Notes: generated from the sequence alone by a model not told the origin. 16,878 nt of DNA from Streptomyces rubellomurinus (GCF_000961885.1 NZ_JZKH01000129.1:1-16878); one strand, 5' to 3'; counted from the first letter of the stretch, positions 5,938 through 14,911 are shown. Program-made: numbers and translations.

Positions 5938-7437
5938 TTACAGCGGGCGGCGCTCCTGCTCCAGCTTCTGCCCCTCGACGTCGAGCGGGCCGAACGCCGG
6001 CAGCAGCTGCGGGGTCTTCGCCAGCGAGCGGGCCGCGTCCTGGTCGCCCAGGCCCGCCCACTCCAGCACCTTGGCGGTCGCCTCGGCCGACTGCGCGGCC
6101 GGGAGCTTGCCGATGTTGGAGCCGTGGTTGCCGCCGGGCACGGTGTAGACGTAGCTGTCGTCACTGCCCCGGCCGAGGCGGAACGGCTTGGCGCCCCACG
6201 GGTCGTTCCCGCCGTAGACGTACATGATCCGCTCGGCGTCGTGCTTCACCCAGCGGTCGATGTCGCGCATCGCGTACGGGTTGAAGGCCGGGACGTTGAT
6301 GTCCTTGGCCACGTACGAGCGGGACGAGTACAGCTCCTTGTAGTCGTAGTGCAGCAGGCCGTTCAGGTTCGAGACGTCGAAGTACGGCTGCCCCAGCTCG
6401 GTCGCGGCCTGGTAGTAGTACGCGGTGTACTTCGCCAGCGACTGGTCGCTGTTGCCGGTGATGCCGGACTGCGCGTCGAACCAGGCGTACAGCTCGTCGT
6501 CGGTCGCGGTGGCGGCCACCGGCACCTTGGCGCAGTCCGCCTCCAGGCTGTACTGCCAGAACGCCCAGACCGTGTCGAGCACGCCGGCCTCGTAGGCGCG
6601 GTCCGGGGTGCCCAGGGTGGTGAAGGTCGAGCCGGCGGCCTTGTTGTCGGCCACGTAGCGGGCCTCCAGGCGGTCGCGGCGCACCAGCAGCTCGCGCTGG
6701 GCGGCGGACAGGCGCGCCCGGCACTCGGGGGTGCCGACGGTGCGGAAGAACTCGCTGTACGCCGCGTAGTCGTCGACGTCGGTGTTGTTCGGCGCGACGT
6801 AGGCGACGGTGCCGGCCATGTCGTCCGGGTAGAAGCGGCGGTAGTAGGTGGACGACATGCCGCCCTTGCTGGCGCCGGTGGAGAGCCACTCCTGCTCGTA
6901 GATCCGCTTGAGCGCGGTCACCAGCCGGTGCGAGTCGGCGGCCTGCTGGCGGATGCCCGCCTTGGTCCAGTCGGCCGGCTCGGGGCGGGAGGGGGTGAAG
7001 AAGCGGTACTCGATGGAGACCTGGTTGCCGTCCACCAGCCGGGTCGGCTCGGTGCGGGACGGGTTGGTGCCCAGGGTGTAGCCGTTGGTGTAGAAGACGG
7101 TCGGGCGGTCGTAGCCGCGGTGCAGCAGGGTGAAGCGCTGCTGGAAGGTGCCCAGCCACGGGCGGAAGTGGTCGATCGGCTGGGTGTAGGTCGCCACGAA
7201 GAAGCGGTGGCCCGTGGTGGTCGGCTTCTCCTCGGTGATGGTCACCCCGGGGATCGCCGCCAGACGGTCCTTGATGTCGGCGTTCGGGTCGTCGGCGGGG
7301 CTCAGGGCGCGGGCGGCCCCGGCCGTGTCGGCGCCCGCCGCGCCGGCGGCCAGCGCCGGGGTGGCCAGGCCGCCGCCGAGGCCGAGCAGCGGTATCAGCA
7401 GGGCGGAGACCAGCAGTCTTCTCACGGTGGTGCGCAT
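5938..7437 (-). CDS. Secreted S37 family serine peptidase (PS-10 / prolyl tri- or tetrapeptidyl aminopeptidase type)
   Basis: The 499-residue product opens with a Sec signal peptide: MRTTVRR, a hydrophobic core LLVSALLIPLLGL, and ATPALAAG with likely cleavage near residue 30. The mature part has the alpha/beta-hydrolase triad of peptidase family S37 (PF05576). The nucleophile Ser190 is in STGASKGGM, Asp412 in YGGNDPWGA and His438 in PGGNHGSNI. The early motif ATYTQPIDH (about 82-90) is also typical. Characterised Streptomyces members remove tri- or tetrapeptides from protein N-termini outside the cell, for example in maturation of transglutaminase or inhibitor proteins. ATG 7437 is preceded by TTG and GGAGAG; TTG 7440 is an alternative start. 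It lies downstream of a second secreted protease but is separated by a terminator, so it is probably transcribed separately. Confidence 0.92.
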   Translation of the reverse strand: MRTTVRRLLVSALLIPLLGLGGGLATPALAAGAAGADTAGAARALSPADDPNADIKDRLAAIPGVTITEEKPTTTGHRFFVATYTQPIDHFRPWLGTFQQRFTLLHRGYDRPTVFYTNGYTLGTNPSRTEPTRLVDGNQVSIEYRFFTPSRPEPADWTKAGIRQQAADSHRLVTALKRIYEQEWLSTGASKGGMSSTYYRRFYPDDMAGTVAYVAPNNTDVDDYAAYSEFFRTVGTPECRARLSAAQRELLVRRDRLEARYVADNKAAGSTFTTLGTPDRAYEAGVLDTVWAFWQYSLEADCAKVPVAATATDDELYAWFDAQSGITGNSDQSLAKYTAYYYQAATELGQPYFDVSNLNGLLHYDYKELYSSRSYVAKDINVPAFNPYAMRDIDRWVKHDAERIMYVYGGNDPWGAKPFRLGRGSDDSYVYTVPGGNHGSNIGKLPAAQSAEATAKVLEWAGLGDQDAARSLAKTPQLLPAFGPLDVEGQKLEQERRPL

Positions 7438-7531
7438 CAACTCTCCATCTGGTCAACGGACATGGCTCGCGCCGGGGTTCGGCACGACTCTGCGGTACGG
7501 ATGGTGCCTCGGTCGCCCGGTGGACGGCCGA

Positions 7532-7562
7532 ATGGGCCACCCGCCGGTCGCGGGTGGCCCAT
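7532..7562 (-). terminator. Perfect 13-bp stem terminator after the S1 peptidase gene
   Basis: ATGGGCCACCCGC (7532-7544) and its exact complement (7550-7562) flank a 5-base loop. It lies about 85 bp after the S1 peptidase stop and before the S37 peptidase start, both on the - strand. The 205-bp gap also holds a short direct repeat of GGACCGGGC (7618-7640) and no gene. Confidence 0.8.
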
Positions 7563-7645
7563 CGGGGGGAAGGTGCTGGTCAATGCGCCTCAGCTGCTCG
7601 GTGTTGTCGGCCGGCCCGGACCGGGCGGACCGGGCGGACCGCCGG

Positions 7646-8476
7646 TCACGGCCTCGGCAGCGTGCAGCCGGGCAGGGTGAGGTCGAGCTGGTTGCCGGCG
7701 GCGAAGCAGGCCGGGATGCCGTACGTCTCCTGGGCGTAGCCGATGCCCTGGTGCACCGTCACCGCGCCGTTCTCGTCCACCTCGCACGGGTTGTCGACCG
7801 TGCAGGACTCGCCGTTCTCGTTGATCGTGTTGTTCACCGCGACCAGCCGGCCGGTCGAGGCGTCGACCACCGGCGAGCCGGAGGTGCCGCCGATCACGTC
7901 GCAGCCGGAGGTGTAGCGGACGGAGTCCTTGAACGTCCAGTCGCCCTCGTTGAGTTGGTAGGCGAAGCCGTCGATCGAGCAGGAGTAGATCTTCTTCCAG
8001 TAGCCGGAGACCACCCGGATGTCCGCGCCCTGGGCGGGGTGGGTGTCCGCGATGGTGAGCGGGGCGATGCCGTACCGGGACTTGATCGAGGCGTAGGTGG
8101 TGTTGAGCTGGTAGATCGACACGTCGGTGTCGGTCATGGCGCCGTAGACCACCTTGGTCGCGCGCAGCGTGCCGAGCTTGCCGCCGGTGGCGCTGAGCAG
8201 GCTGAACGTCCGGCTGGACGGCTGGTTGAGGACGACCTCGCCGGGGCCGGGCATGCCGGACTCCAGGCAGTGCCCGTTGGAGAGCACCAGGGCCGGGTCG
8301 GTCGCGGCCGAGCCGGGCAGCCGGACGAGCGAGCCGGAGCAGTTGCTGAGCGCGACGGTGCCGGCGAAGTTGACGGTGGCGCTGCTCGGGGCCGAGGCCT
8401 GGGCCGGGAGGGAGCCGGCCACGACGGTGGCCCCGGCGAGCGCGAGCGCGGCGAACGTACCTATGAGCGGCTTCAT
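7646..8476 (-). CDS. Secreted trypsin-like (S1 family) serine peptidase
   Basis: The 276-residue product starts with a Sec signal peptide: MKPLIG, core TFAALALAGATVVAG, and AQASA with likely cleavage after residue 29. The chymotrypsin-fold triad is visible: His69 in LSNGHC, Asp118 in TDTDVSIYQL and Ser199 in GCDVIGGTSGSPV. Cys45/Cys70 and Cys166/Cys192 are placed as in disulfide-stabilised members, and more cysteines lie at the C-terminus (225, 231, 257, 271). There is no long propeptide between signal and mature domain, unlike the alpha-lytic type, so folding is probably unassisted. The ribosome site GAGAGG lies 6 bases before ATG 8476. A TTGACA promoter and a tandem 12-bp repeat precede it. 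It probably degrades extracellular protein together with the S37 enzyme next to it. Confidence 0.9.
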   Translation of the reverse strand: MKPLIGTFAALALAGATVVAGSLPAQASAPSSATVNFAGTVALSNCSGSLVRLPGSAATDPALVLSNGHCLESGMPGPGEVVLNQPSSRTFSLLSATGGKLGTLRATKVVYGAMTDTDVSIYQLNTTYASIKSRYGIAPLTIADTHPAQGADIRVVSGYWKKIYSCSIDGFAYQLNEGDWTFKDSVRYTSGCDVIGGTSGSPVVDASTGRLVAVNNTINENGESCTVDNPCEVDENGAVTVHQGIGYAQETYGIPACFAAGNQLDLTLPGCTLPRP

Positions 8477-8491
8477 GGGAGACCTCTCGGT

Positions 8492-8515
8492 GTGGGGGTC
8501 CACGTGGGGGTCCAC
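8492..8515. repeat. Tandem 12-bp repeat GTGGGGGTCCAC x2 at the S1 peptidase transcription start
   Basis: Two exact adjacent copies (8492-8503, 8504-8515). Each unit is itself an inverted repeat GTGG-N4-CCAC. They cover the predicted transcription start and early leader of the S1 peptidase gene, just downstream of its -10 box and upstream of its ribosome site. This placement would let a bound repressor block transcription. Confidence 0.6.
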
Positions 8516-8517
8516 CA

Positions 8518-8546
8518 AACCTGTCGCGGACATGACCGACTGTCAA
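8518..8546 (-). promoter_or_regulatory. Vegetative-type promoter of the S1 peptidase gene: TTGACA-N17-CAGGTT
   Basis: On the - strand a consensus -35 hexamer TTGACA (8541-8546) is followed after exactly 17 bases by CAGGTT (8518-8523), a -10 of the kind used by streptomycete housekeeping sigma factors. Predicted transcription start is near 8511, giving a leader of about 35 bases. This is the clearest promoter in the window. Confidence 0.6.
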
Positions 8547-8608
8547 GAGGTGCGAACCGTCCCGGAGGCCGCCACCGGCGAGTCACCCCTGCGGGGATCG
8601 ACGCGCGC

Positions 8609-9250
8609 TCAACTCCCCGTCCAGTGCCGCCGACCGAGGCTGATCAGGCGCAACTGCAGCCGCGCGGTGGCGGCGATCCGCTCCACCCGCGCCGGGTCGC
8701 CGCCGGAGTCGGCCTCCCGGGCCTCCAGCAGGGCCGCGGCCGTCGAGACCATGAGGTCCACGTACAGCTCGGCGAGCATCCGCAGGTCGCGCTCGCTCCA
8801 GTCGCGCGAGGACGGCTGGAGCGCCAGCGCGGCCCCCACCTCGGCGGCGAAGCGCCCGAGTTCGGCGTCGATCGCCTCCCGCACCAGGCGCACCCCGCCG
8901 TGCCGCTCGCGCGCCAGGAAGCGGACGTGCGGACGGTGCTCGCGCACGTGCCGCTCGATCACGTCCACCGCGCGGTCGATCAGCTCCTCGGCGCCGCCGG
9001 CCTCCGCGAGCACCGCACGGATCATCACGTGCAGGCTGACCAGCGACTCCTCGACCAGCGCCACGCCGAGCGCGGCGAGGTCCGGGAAGTGCCGGTAGAA
9101 CGCGGCCGGGGAGAGCCCGGCCTCCCGGGTGACCTCGCGGACGCCCAGGCTGGCCAGGTTCTGCTCGGCCAGCAGGTGCAGTCCCGCGTCCAGCAAGGCG
9201 CGCCGACTCTGCTGCTTCTGGGCCTGCCTGGCCCCCACGGTGTGACTCAC
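8609..9250 (-). CDS. TetR family regulator resembling FabR/DesT-type fatty-acid repressors
   Basis: The 213-residue product has the TetR helix-turn-helix at about 35-58 (LGVREVTREAGLSPAAFYRHF), followed by DLAALGVALVEES. It resembles E. coli FabR throughout, not only in the helix-turn-helix: SRRALLDAG, ASLGVREVTREAGLSP, FLARERHGG and the C-terminal RLQLRLISLGRRHW correspond to FabR segments (from memory). FabR and DesT sense acyl chains and repress unsaturated fatty acid genes. No desaturase or fab gene is adjacent here, so the target may be the divergent membrane proteins and itself. GTG 9250 is chosen because family similarity begins a few residues later; the frame is open upstream but unlike the family. 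No clear ribosome site precedes it, so a leaderless start is possible. Confidence 0.85.
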   Translation of the reverse strand: MSHTVGARQAQKQQSRRALLDAGLHLLAEQNLASLGVREVTREAGLSPAAFYRHFPDLAALGVALVEESLVSLHVMIRAVLAEAGGAEELIDRAVDVIERHVREHRPHVRFLARERHGGVRLVREAIDAELGRFAAEVGAALALQPSSRDWSERDLRMLAELYVDLMVSTAAALLEAREADSGGDPARVERIAATARLQLRLISLGRRHWTGS

Positions 9251-9258
9251 GCCATTCA

Positions 9259-9274
9259 GTAAACAGTCGTTTGC
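9259..9274. promoter_or_regulatory. Operator-like palindrome GTAAACAGTCGTTTGC before the FabR-like gene
   Basis: AAAC-N4-GTTT is a perfect inverted repeat; the outermost G and C also pair, but the bases between them do not. It lies 8 bases upstream of the GTG start of the regulator and overlaps TTGCCG (9271-9276), a possible -35 box of the divergent + strand promoter whose -10 would be TACAGT (9295-9300, 18-base spacer). A TetR dimer bound here could repress both directions. Confidence 0.45.
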
Positions 9275-9314
9275 CGAACTTGGCCAGCCGGGCGTACAGT
9301 GGTGCCCGAAGTCA

Positions 9315-9330
9315 GTGAACACTTGTCAAC
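9315..9330. promoter_or_regulatory. Operator-like palindrome GTGAACACTTGTCAAC in the leader of the 51-aa membrane protein
   Basis: The site has the symmetry GT-NN-ACA-NN-TGT-NN-AC and lies just downstream of the candidate TACAGT -10 box (9295-9300), where a repressor would block the + strand transcript. The ACA-NN-TGT core resembles sites bound by FabR/DesT-type TetR proteins (family knowledge, from memory). It differs in sequence from the site at 9259-9274, so the two may not share a regulator. Confidence 0.4.
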
Positions 9331-9357
9331 CGAAACACCGAACCGGAGGAGTCGGCC

Positions 9358-9513
9358 GTGATCCTGTTCTCCGCCCTCGTCGCCATGGGCGTCCTGATCG
9401 GCGCCGCCGCGCACACCTCGCTCCCGGTCTTCCTCACCGCCTCCGCCGCCATCGCCGCCTGGTTGCTCGCCTTCGGCGCCCGCGAGGGCATCGCCCGGCT
9501 GCGGCACCGCTGA
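9358..9513 (+). CDS. 51-residue hydrophobic membrane peptide
   Basis: GTG 9358 follows GGAGGA with 8 bases between, an excellent ribosome site for so small a gene. The product has two hydrophobic stretches, about 1-18 (ILFSALVAMGVLIGAAA) and 22-40 (PVFLTASAAIAAWLLAFG), and a basic end REGIARLRHR, so it is probably a two-helix membrane protein with a cytoplasmic C-terminus. I do not recognise a family. It is the first gene after the divergent FabR-like regulator and its candidate operators, and 41 bp before the DUF4190 gene, so the two are probably co-transcribed. Confidence 0.6.
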   Translation: MILFSALVAMGVLIGAAAHTSLPVFLTASAAIAAWLLAFGAREGIARLRHR

Positions 9514-9554
9514 CCGGCCCCCACCGTCCACTCACCGAGAGGACCACCGCCGCC

Positions 9555-9872
9555 ATGAGCACCACCGCCGAACACACCGCCCGCCCGAGCCGTCCCGGCC
9601 GGCAGACCGACCCCGGCCGTCCGGCCCGCCCGGCCACCGCCGAGGCCGACAGCCTCGCCGTCGCCTCCTTCCTGCTCGGCCTCCCCGGCCTGCTGATCTT
9701 CAACATCGCGCTGGGACCGCTCGCCATCACCCTCGCCACGCTCGCCCTCGTCCGCGGCACCCGCCGGCGCGGCCGGGCCGCCCTCGGACTGGCCCTCGGC
9801 ATCGCCTCGCTCGTCATCCTGGCCGTCACCACCGCCACCTCGCACGGCGTCCTGATGGACTTCCACTCCTGA
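9555..9872 (+). CDS. DUF4190-like membrane protein
   Basis: The 105-residue product has a Pro/Arg-rich hydrophilic N-terminus (1-32) followed by SLAVASFLLGLPGLLIFNIALGP, TLATLALVRGTRRRG and ALGLALGIASLVILAVT. This is the two-helix pattern of DUF4190, in which xLAVASfvLG and PLAIxLxxLAL are characteristic. DUF4190 proteins are abundant in actinomycetes and have no established function. GAGAGGA lies about 11 bases before ATG 9555, a slightly long spacing. It follows the 51-residue peptide on the same strand. Confidence 0.7.
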   Translation: MSTTAEHTARPSRPGRQTDPGRPARPATAEADSLAVASFLLGLPGLLIFNIALGPLAITLATLALVRGTRRRGRAALGLALGIASLVILAVTTATSHGVLMDFHS

Positions 9873-9875
9873 TCA

Positions 9876-9975
9876 ACCGCGGTTCCCCGGTGGCAGATCC
9901 CGGCCAACCCCGCCCGAACCCGCGGTCCGCGCCGTAGGGTGGCGGTACAGGCGTGGTGAACACAGGGGGACGGAA
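9876..9975 (+). promoter_or_regulatory. Intergenic region before the phosphoesterase, with candidate -10 TAGGGT
   Basis: The 103-bp gap holds the perfect palindrome AACCGCGGTT (9875-9884), directly after the DUF4190 stop. Further on is GCCGTAGGGTGGCGG, whose TAGGGT resembles a streptomycete -10 box; no convincing -35 is visible. The gene therefore probably has its own promoter rather than depending on readthrough. Confidence 0.3.
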
Positions 9976-10851
9976 GTGACGATCGAGAACCGCAGCGACA
10001 CACCGGCGGCGCCCAGCGGGGCGGGCGGGCGGCTGCTCGCGGTGAGCGACCTGCACATCTCCTACCAGGAGAACCGCGACCTGGTGGAGAAGCTCCAGCC
10101 CACCCACCCCGACGACTGGCTGATCGTCGCCGGGGACATCGCCGAGAAGTCCGAGAGCATCGAGTGGGCCCTCGGCCTGCTCGCCGAGCGCTTCGCCCGG
10201 GTGATCTGGGCGCCCGGCAACCACGAACTGTGGACCCACCCCGAGGACGCCGTCCAGCTGCGCGGCACCGCGCGCTACGACCACCTCGTCCAACTCTGCC
10301 GCCGCCTCGGCGTGCTGACCCCCGAGGACCCGTACCCGCTGTGGCAGGGCGCCGGCGGGCCGGTCCTCGTCGCGCCGCTCTTCCTGCTGTACGACTACTC
10401 CTTCCGCGCTCCCGGGACGAGCACCAAGGAGGAGTCGCTGGCCGCCGCCTACGAGGCCGGCATCGTCTGCGCGGACGAGCACATGCTCCACCCGGACCCG
10501 TACCCGGACCGCGACTCCTGGTGCCGCGAGCGCGTCCGGCTCACCGAGGAACGGCTGGCCGCCTGCGACCCGTCCGTCCCGCTGGTGCTGGTCAACCACT
10601 ACCCGCTGGTCCGCCACCCCACCGAGATCCTCTGGTACCCCGAGTTCGCCCAGTGGTGCGGCACCGAGCTCACCGCCGACTGGCACCGGCGCTTCAACAC
10701 CGCGGCGATGATCTACGGGCACCTGCACATCCCGCGCCGGACCTCCTACGACGGGGTGCCGTTCACCGAGGTCTCGCTCGGCTACCCGCGCGAGTGGCGC
10801 AAGCGCGGGCTGCCGGACCCGCTGCTGCGGGAGGTCTTCCCCTCCGCGTGA
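9976..10851 (+). CDS. Calcineurin-like metallophosphoesterase, PptH-like (probable 4'-phosphopantetheinyl hydrolase)
   Basis: The 291-residue product carries all the metallophosphoesterase motifs: SDLH (Asp25, His27), AGD (Asp54), GNHE (Asn82, His83), NHYP (His208) and YGHLH (His249, His251). It resembles M. tuberculosis Rv2795c (PptH) strongly along its length, as recalled: PDDWLIVAGD, RFARVIWAPGNHELW, APLFLLYDYSF, YPEFAQWCGT and VSLGYPREWRKR have direct counterparts. PptH removes 4'-phosphopantetheine from carrier proteins, opposing PptT, and in mycobacteria the two genes are adjacent. Here neither neighbour is a PptT-type transferase; the Sfp-like enzyme 8 kb away belongs to a different subgroup. 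GTG 9976 follows GGGGGACGGAA. The fold and metal site are certain; the substrate is inferred from the mycobacterial relative. Confidence 0.85.
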   Translation: MTIENRSDTPAAPSGAGGRLLAVSDLHISYQENRDLVEKLQPTHPDDWLIVAGDIAEKSESIEWALGLLAERFARVIWAPGNHELWTHPEDAVQLRGTARYDHLVQLCRRLGVLTPEDPYPLWQGAGGPVLVAPLFLLYDYSFRAPGTSTKEESLAAAYEAGIVCADEHMLHPDPYPDRDSWCRERVRLTEERLAACDPSVPLVLVNHYPLVRHPTEILWYPEFAQWCGTELTADWHRRFNTAAMIYGHLHIPRRTSYDGVPFTEVSLGYPREWRKRGLPDPLLREVFPSA

Positions 10852-10875
10852 CTCCCCTCGCGGGGAACGGCGTTC

Positions 10876-10904
10876 GGGCGCGCTCCTGGTCGCGGAGCGC
10901 GCCC
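10876..10904. terminator. Bidirectional terminator between the convergent phosphoesterase and Clp ATPase genes
   Basis: GGGCGCGCTCC (10876-10886) pairs perfectly with GGAGCGCGCCC (10894-10904) across a 7-base loop, giving an 11-bp GC stem. A smaller hairpin, CCCC-TCGC-GGGG (10854-10865), lies directly after the phosphoesterase stop. The 70-bp gap holds nothing else. Confidence 0.75.
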
Positions 10905-10921
10905 TGCCGGCCCGGCCGGGC

Positions 10922-13417
<2,496 letters not shown>

Positions 13418-13422
13418 GGAGG

Positions 13423-13457
13423 TTCACCTCTCCCAAGCGGTTTGCAGCCACACAAAC
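13423..13457 (-). promoter_or_regulatory. Clp ATPase leader: inverted repeat and partly paired ribosome site
   Basis: Upstream of the GTG start, GTTTG-N8-CAAAC (13440-13457) forms an 18-bp inverted repeat. Closer to the start, GAGGTGAACCTC (about 13421-13432) can fold into a 4- to 5-bp hairpin that covers the ribosome site. Neither a HAIR (HspR) nor a CIRCE (HrcA) heat-shock operator was seen, and the repeat lacks the CGC-GCG arms expected for ClgR. Any regulatory role is inferred. Confidence 0.3.
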
Positions 13458-13488
13458 ACAGGGCCGCGCCGGCCGCCTCCCGAGCGCG

Positions 13489-14178
13489 TCACCCCGTGAC
13501 GCCGTCCAGCAGCAGGCCGCCGGAGTACGTCACCGCCATCGCCAGCAGCCCGCCCGCCACGTTGCGCGCGACGGCCCGCGCCGGGCCCGCCCCGCCCAGG
13601 CGGGCGCTCACCCAGCCGGACAGCGTCAGCGCGGCCACCACCGCCGCCACCGTCACCGGCAGCCGCCACGACCCGGGCGGCAGCAGCACCGCCAGCAGCG
13701 GCACCAGCGCGCCCAGCGTGAACGCCGCCGCGCTCGCCAGCGCAGCCTGCCACGGACTGGTCAACGCCTGCGGGTCGATGCCCAGTTCGGTCCGCGCGTG
13801 GGCCGCCAGCGCGTCCCGCTCGGTCAGCGCCACCGCCACCTCCCGCGCCAGCCCGTCCCCCAGCCCGCTGCCCCGGTAGTAGTCGGTCAGCTCGTCCAGC
13901 TCCCCCTCCGGATCCTCCGCCAGCTCCCGCCGCTCGTTCGCCAACGCGGCCCGCTCGGTGTCCCGTTGGGTGCTCACCGACACGTACTCTCCGGCCGCCA
14001 TCGACATCGCCCCCGCCAGCAGCCCCGCCACCCCCGCCGCCGGCAGCGCCGTCCGCGAACCGGCCGCCCCCGCCACCCCGGTCACGATCCCGGCCGTCGA
14101 CACCACCCCGTCGTTGGCCCCCAGCACGGCCGCCCGCAGCCAGTTCAGCCGCGCCGACAGCTCCGCCCGCTCAGCCAT
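13489..14178 (-). CDS. VIT1/CCC1 family metal (iron/manganese) transporter
   Basis: The 229-residue product has the family's first helix motif [19 protein letters not shown] (about 14-32), then [22 protein letters not shown] (52-73), a charged Glu-rich cytoplasmic segment (74-125) that in relatives binds metal, and three more helices (about 141-166, 174-195, 207-222). The Gly/Asn/Asp of ANDG and the Met/Glu of MSMAAGEY are the conserved transport residues. Plant VIT1 and yeast CCC1 move Fe(II) or Mn(II) into vacuoles; bacterial members probably export or sequester metal. ATG 14178 is supported by the start of similarity and GGGAG about 10 bases upstream; the open frame further upstream is unlike the family. 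It ends 71 bp before the Clp ATPase gene, on the same strand. Confidence 0.88.
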   Translation of the reverse strand: MAERAELSARLNWLRAAVLGANDGVVSTAGIVTGVAGAAGSRTALPAAGVAGLLAGAMSMAAGEYVSVSTQRDTERAALANERRELAEDPEGELDELTDYYRGSGLGDGLAREVAVALTERDALAAHARTELGIDPQALTSPWQAALASAAAFTLGALVPLLAVLLPPGSWRLPVTVAAVVAALTLSGWVSARLGGAGPARAVARNVAGGLLAMAVTYSGGLLLDGVTG

Positions 14179-14239
14179 CCGCCCACCGCTCCCAGGGATC
14201 CGCCCGACCGCCACGATCGTCACCCGCCCCCGGTCACCC

Positions 14240-14294
14240 CGCCACCCGCACGCGCTCGGGCAGCCCGCGCTCAGGCAGCCCGCCACCCGTACGC
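14240..14294. repeat. Nested short direct repeats between the HAD and VIT genes
   Basis: Two adjacent 15-bp units, CGCTCGGGCAGCCCG (14253-14267) and CGCTCAGGCAGCCCG (14268-14282), differ at one base. They are flanked by CGCCACCCGCACGC (14240-14253) and CGCCACCCGTACGC (14281-14294), also one base apart. The 118-bp gap holds no gene and no clear terminator. The pattern looks like local duplication of GC-rich DNA. Confidence 0.45.
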
Positions 14295-14296
14295 AC

Positions 14297-14911
14297 TCAG
14301 CCGGCCAGGGCCCGGCGCAGATCCTCCGGCCCCCGGTAGAGCACCCCGGTCATCCCCAACGCCACCGCCGCCGCGACGTTCTCCTCCCGGTCGTCGACGA
14401 ACAGGCACCGCTCCGGCGCCACCCCGGCGCGCTCGACGGCGACCTCGTAGATCCGCCGGTCCGGCTTGGCGCTGCCCACCACCGAACTGTTCACCACCGC
14501 GTCCGCCAGATCCGTCAGCCCCAGCTCCGCCAGGTCCTCGTCGAACCACACCGTCGCGTTCGTCACCAGCACCACCCGGCAGCGCTCCCGCACCCCGCGC
14601 AGCAGCCCCACCACCGCCTCATCGGCCCGGAACGGCGCGTTCGCGAACGCCTCCGCCATCGCCCGCGCCGCCTCCCCCGGCACCCGCCCCGCCAGGCCCC
14701 GCGCGATCGACTCCACCCACTGCGCCTTCGAGATCCGCCCCAACAACAACGGCAGATCGTTCGCCGGCGCGAACCCGACCGCCGCCGTGCTCCCCACCTC
14801 GATTCCCGCCGCCCGCTCCAGCGCCGCCACCCCGTCCCCGTCGAAGAACCGGATCACACCGTCCACGTCGCACAACACCGCGTCGAACCCCGGCTCGCCC
14901 ATCCCACCCAC
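14297..14911 (-). CDS. HAD superfamily hydrolase (HAD-IA, phosphatase-like)
   Basis: The 204-residue product shows all four HAD motifs. These are DVDGVI (nucleophile Asp15, acid/base Asp17), VTN with Thr117 as the motif II residue, Lys149 in GSAKPD, and DDREEN with Asp173/Asp174 for Mg binding. A helical cap lies between about 22 and 100, as in subfamily IA (phosphoglycolate phosphatase, epoxide-hydrolase-like and haloacid-dehalogenase-like members). The substrate cannot be predicted; a small phosphorylated metabolite is most likely. GTG 14911 has GGAGA five to six bases upstream; ATG 14902 is an equally plausible start giving 201 residues. It reads toward the VIT gene 118 bp away, and co-transcription is possible. 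Confidence 0.85.
   Translation of the reverse strand: MGGMGEPGFDAVLCDVDGVIRFFDGDGVAALERAAGIEVGSTAAVGFAPANDLPLLLGRISKAQWVESIARGLAGRVPGEAARAMAEAFANAPFRADEAVVGLLRGVRERCRVVLVTNATVWFDEDLAELGLTDLADAVVNSSVVGSAKPDRRIYEVAVERAGVAPERCLFVDDREENVAAAVALGMTGVLYRGPEDLRRALAG

Noticed and set aside
5878..7680. A 600-codon + strand frame opposite the S37 peptidase gene, and a similar one at 7214-9262
   Set aside because: Both lie antisense to genes with intact catalytic triads and signal peptides, and neither has a ribosome site or domain of its own.
13440..13457. The inverted repeat before the Clp gene as a ClgR, HspR or HrcA operator
   Set aside because: It lacks the CGC/GCG arms of ClgR sites and the arm sequences of HAIR and CIRCE elements.
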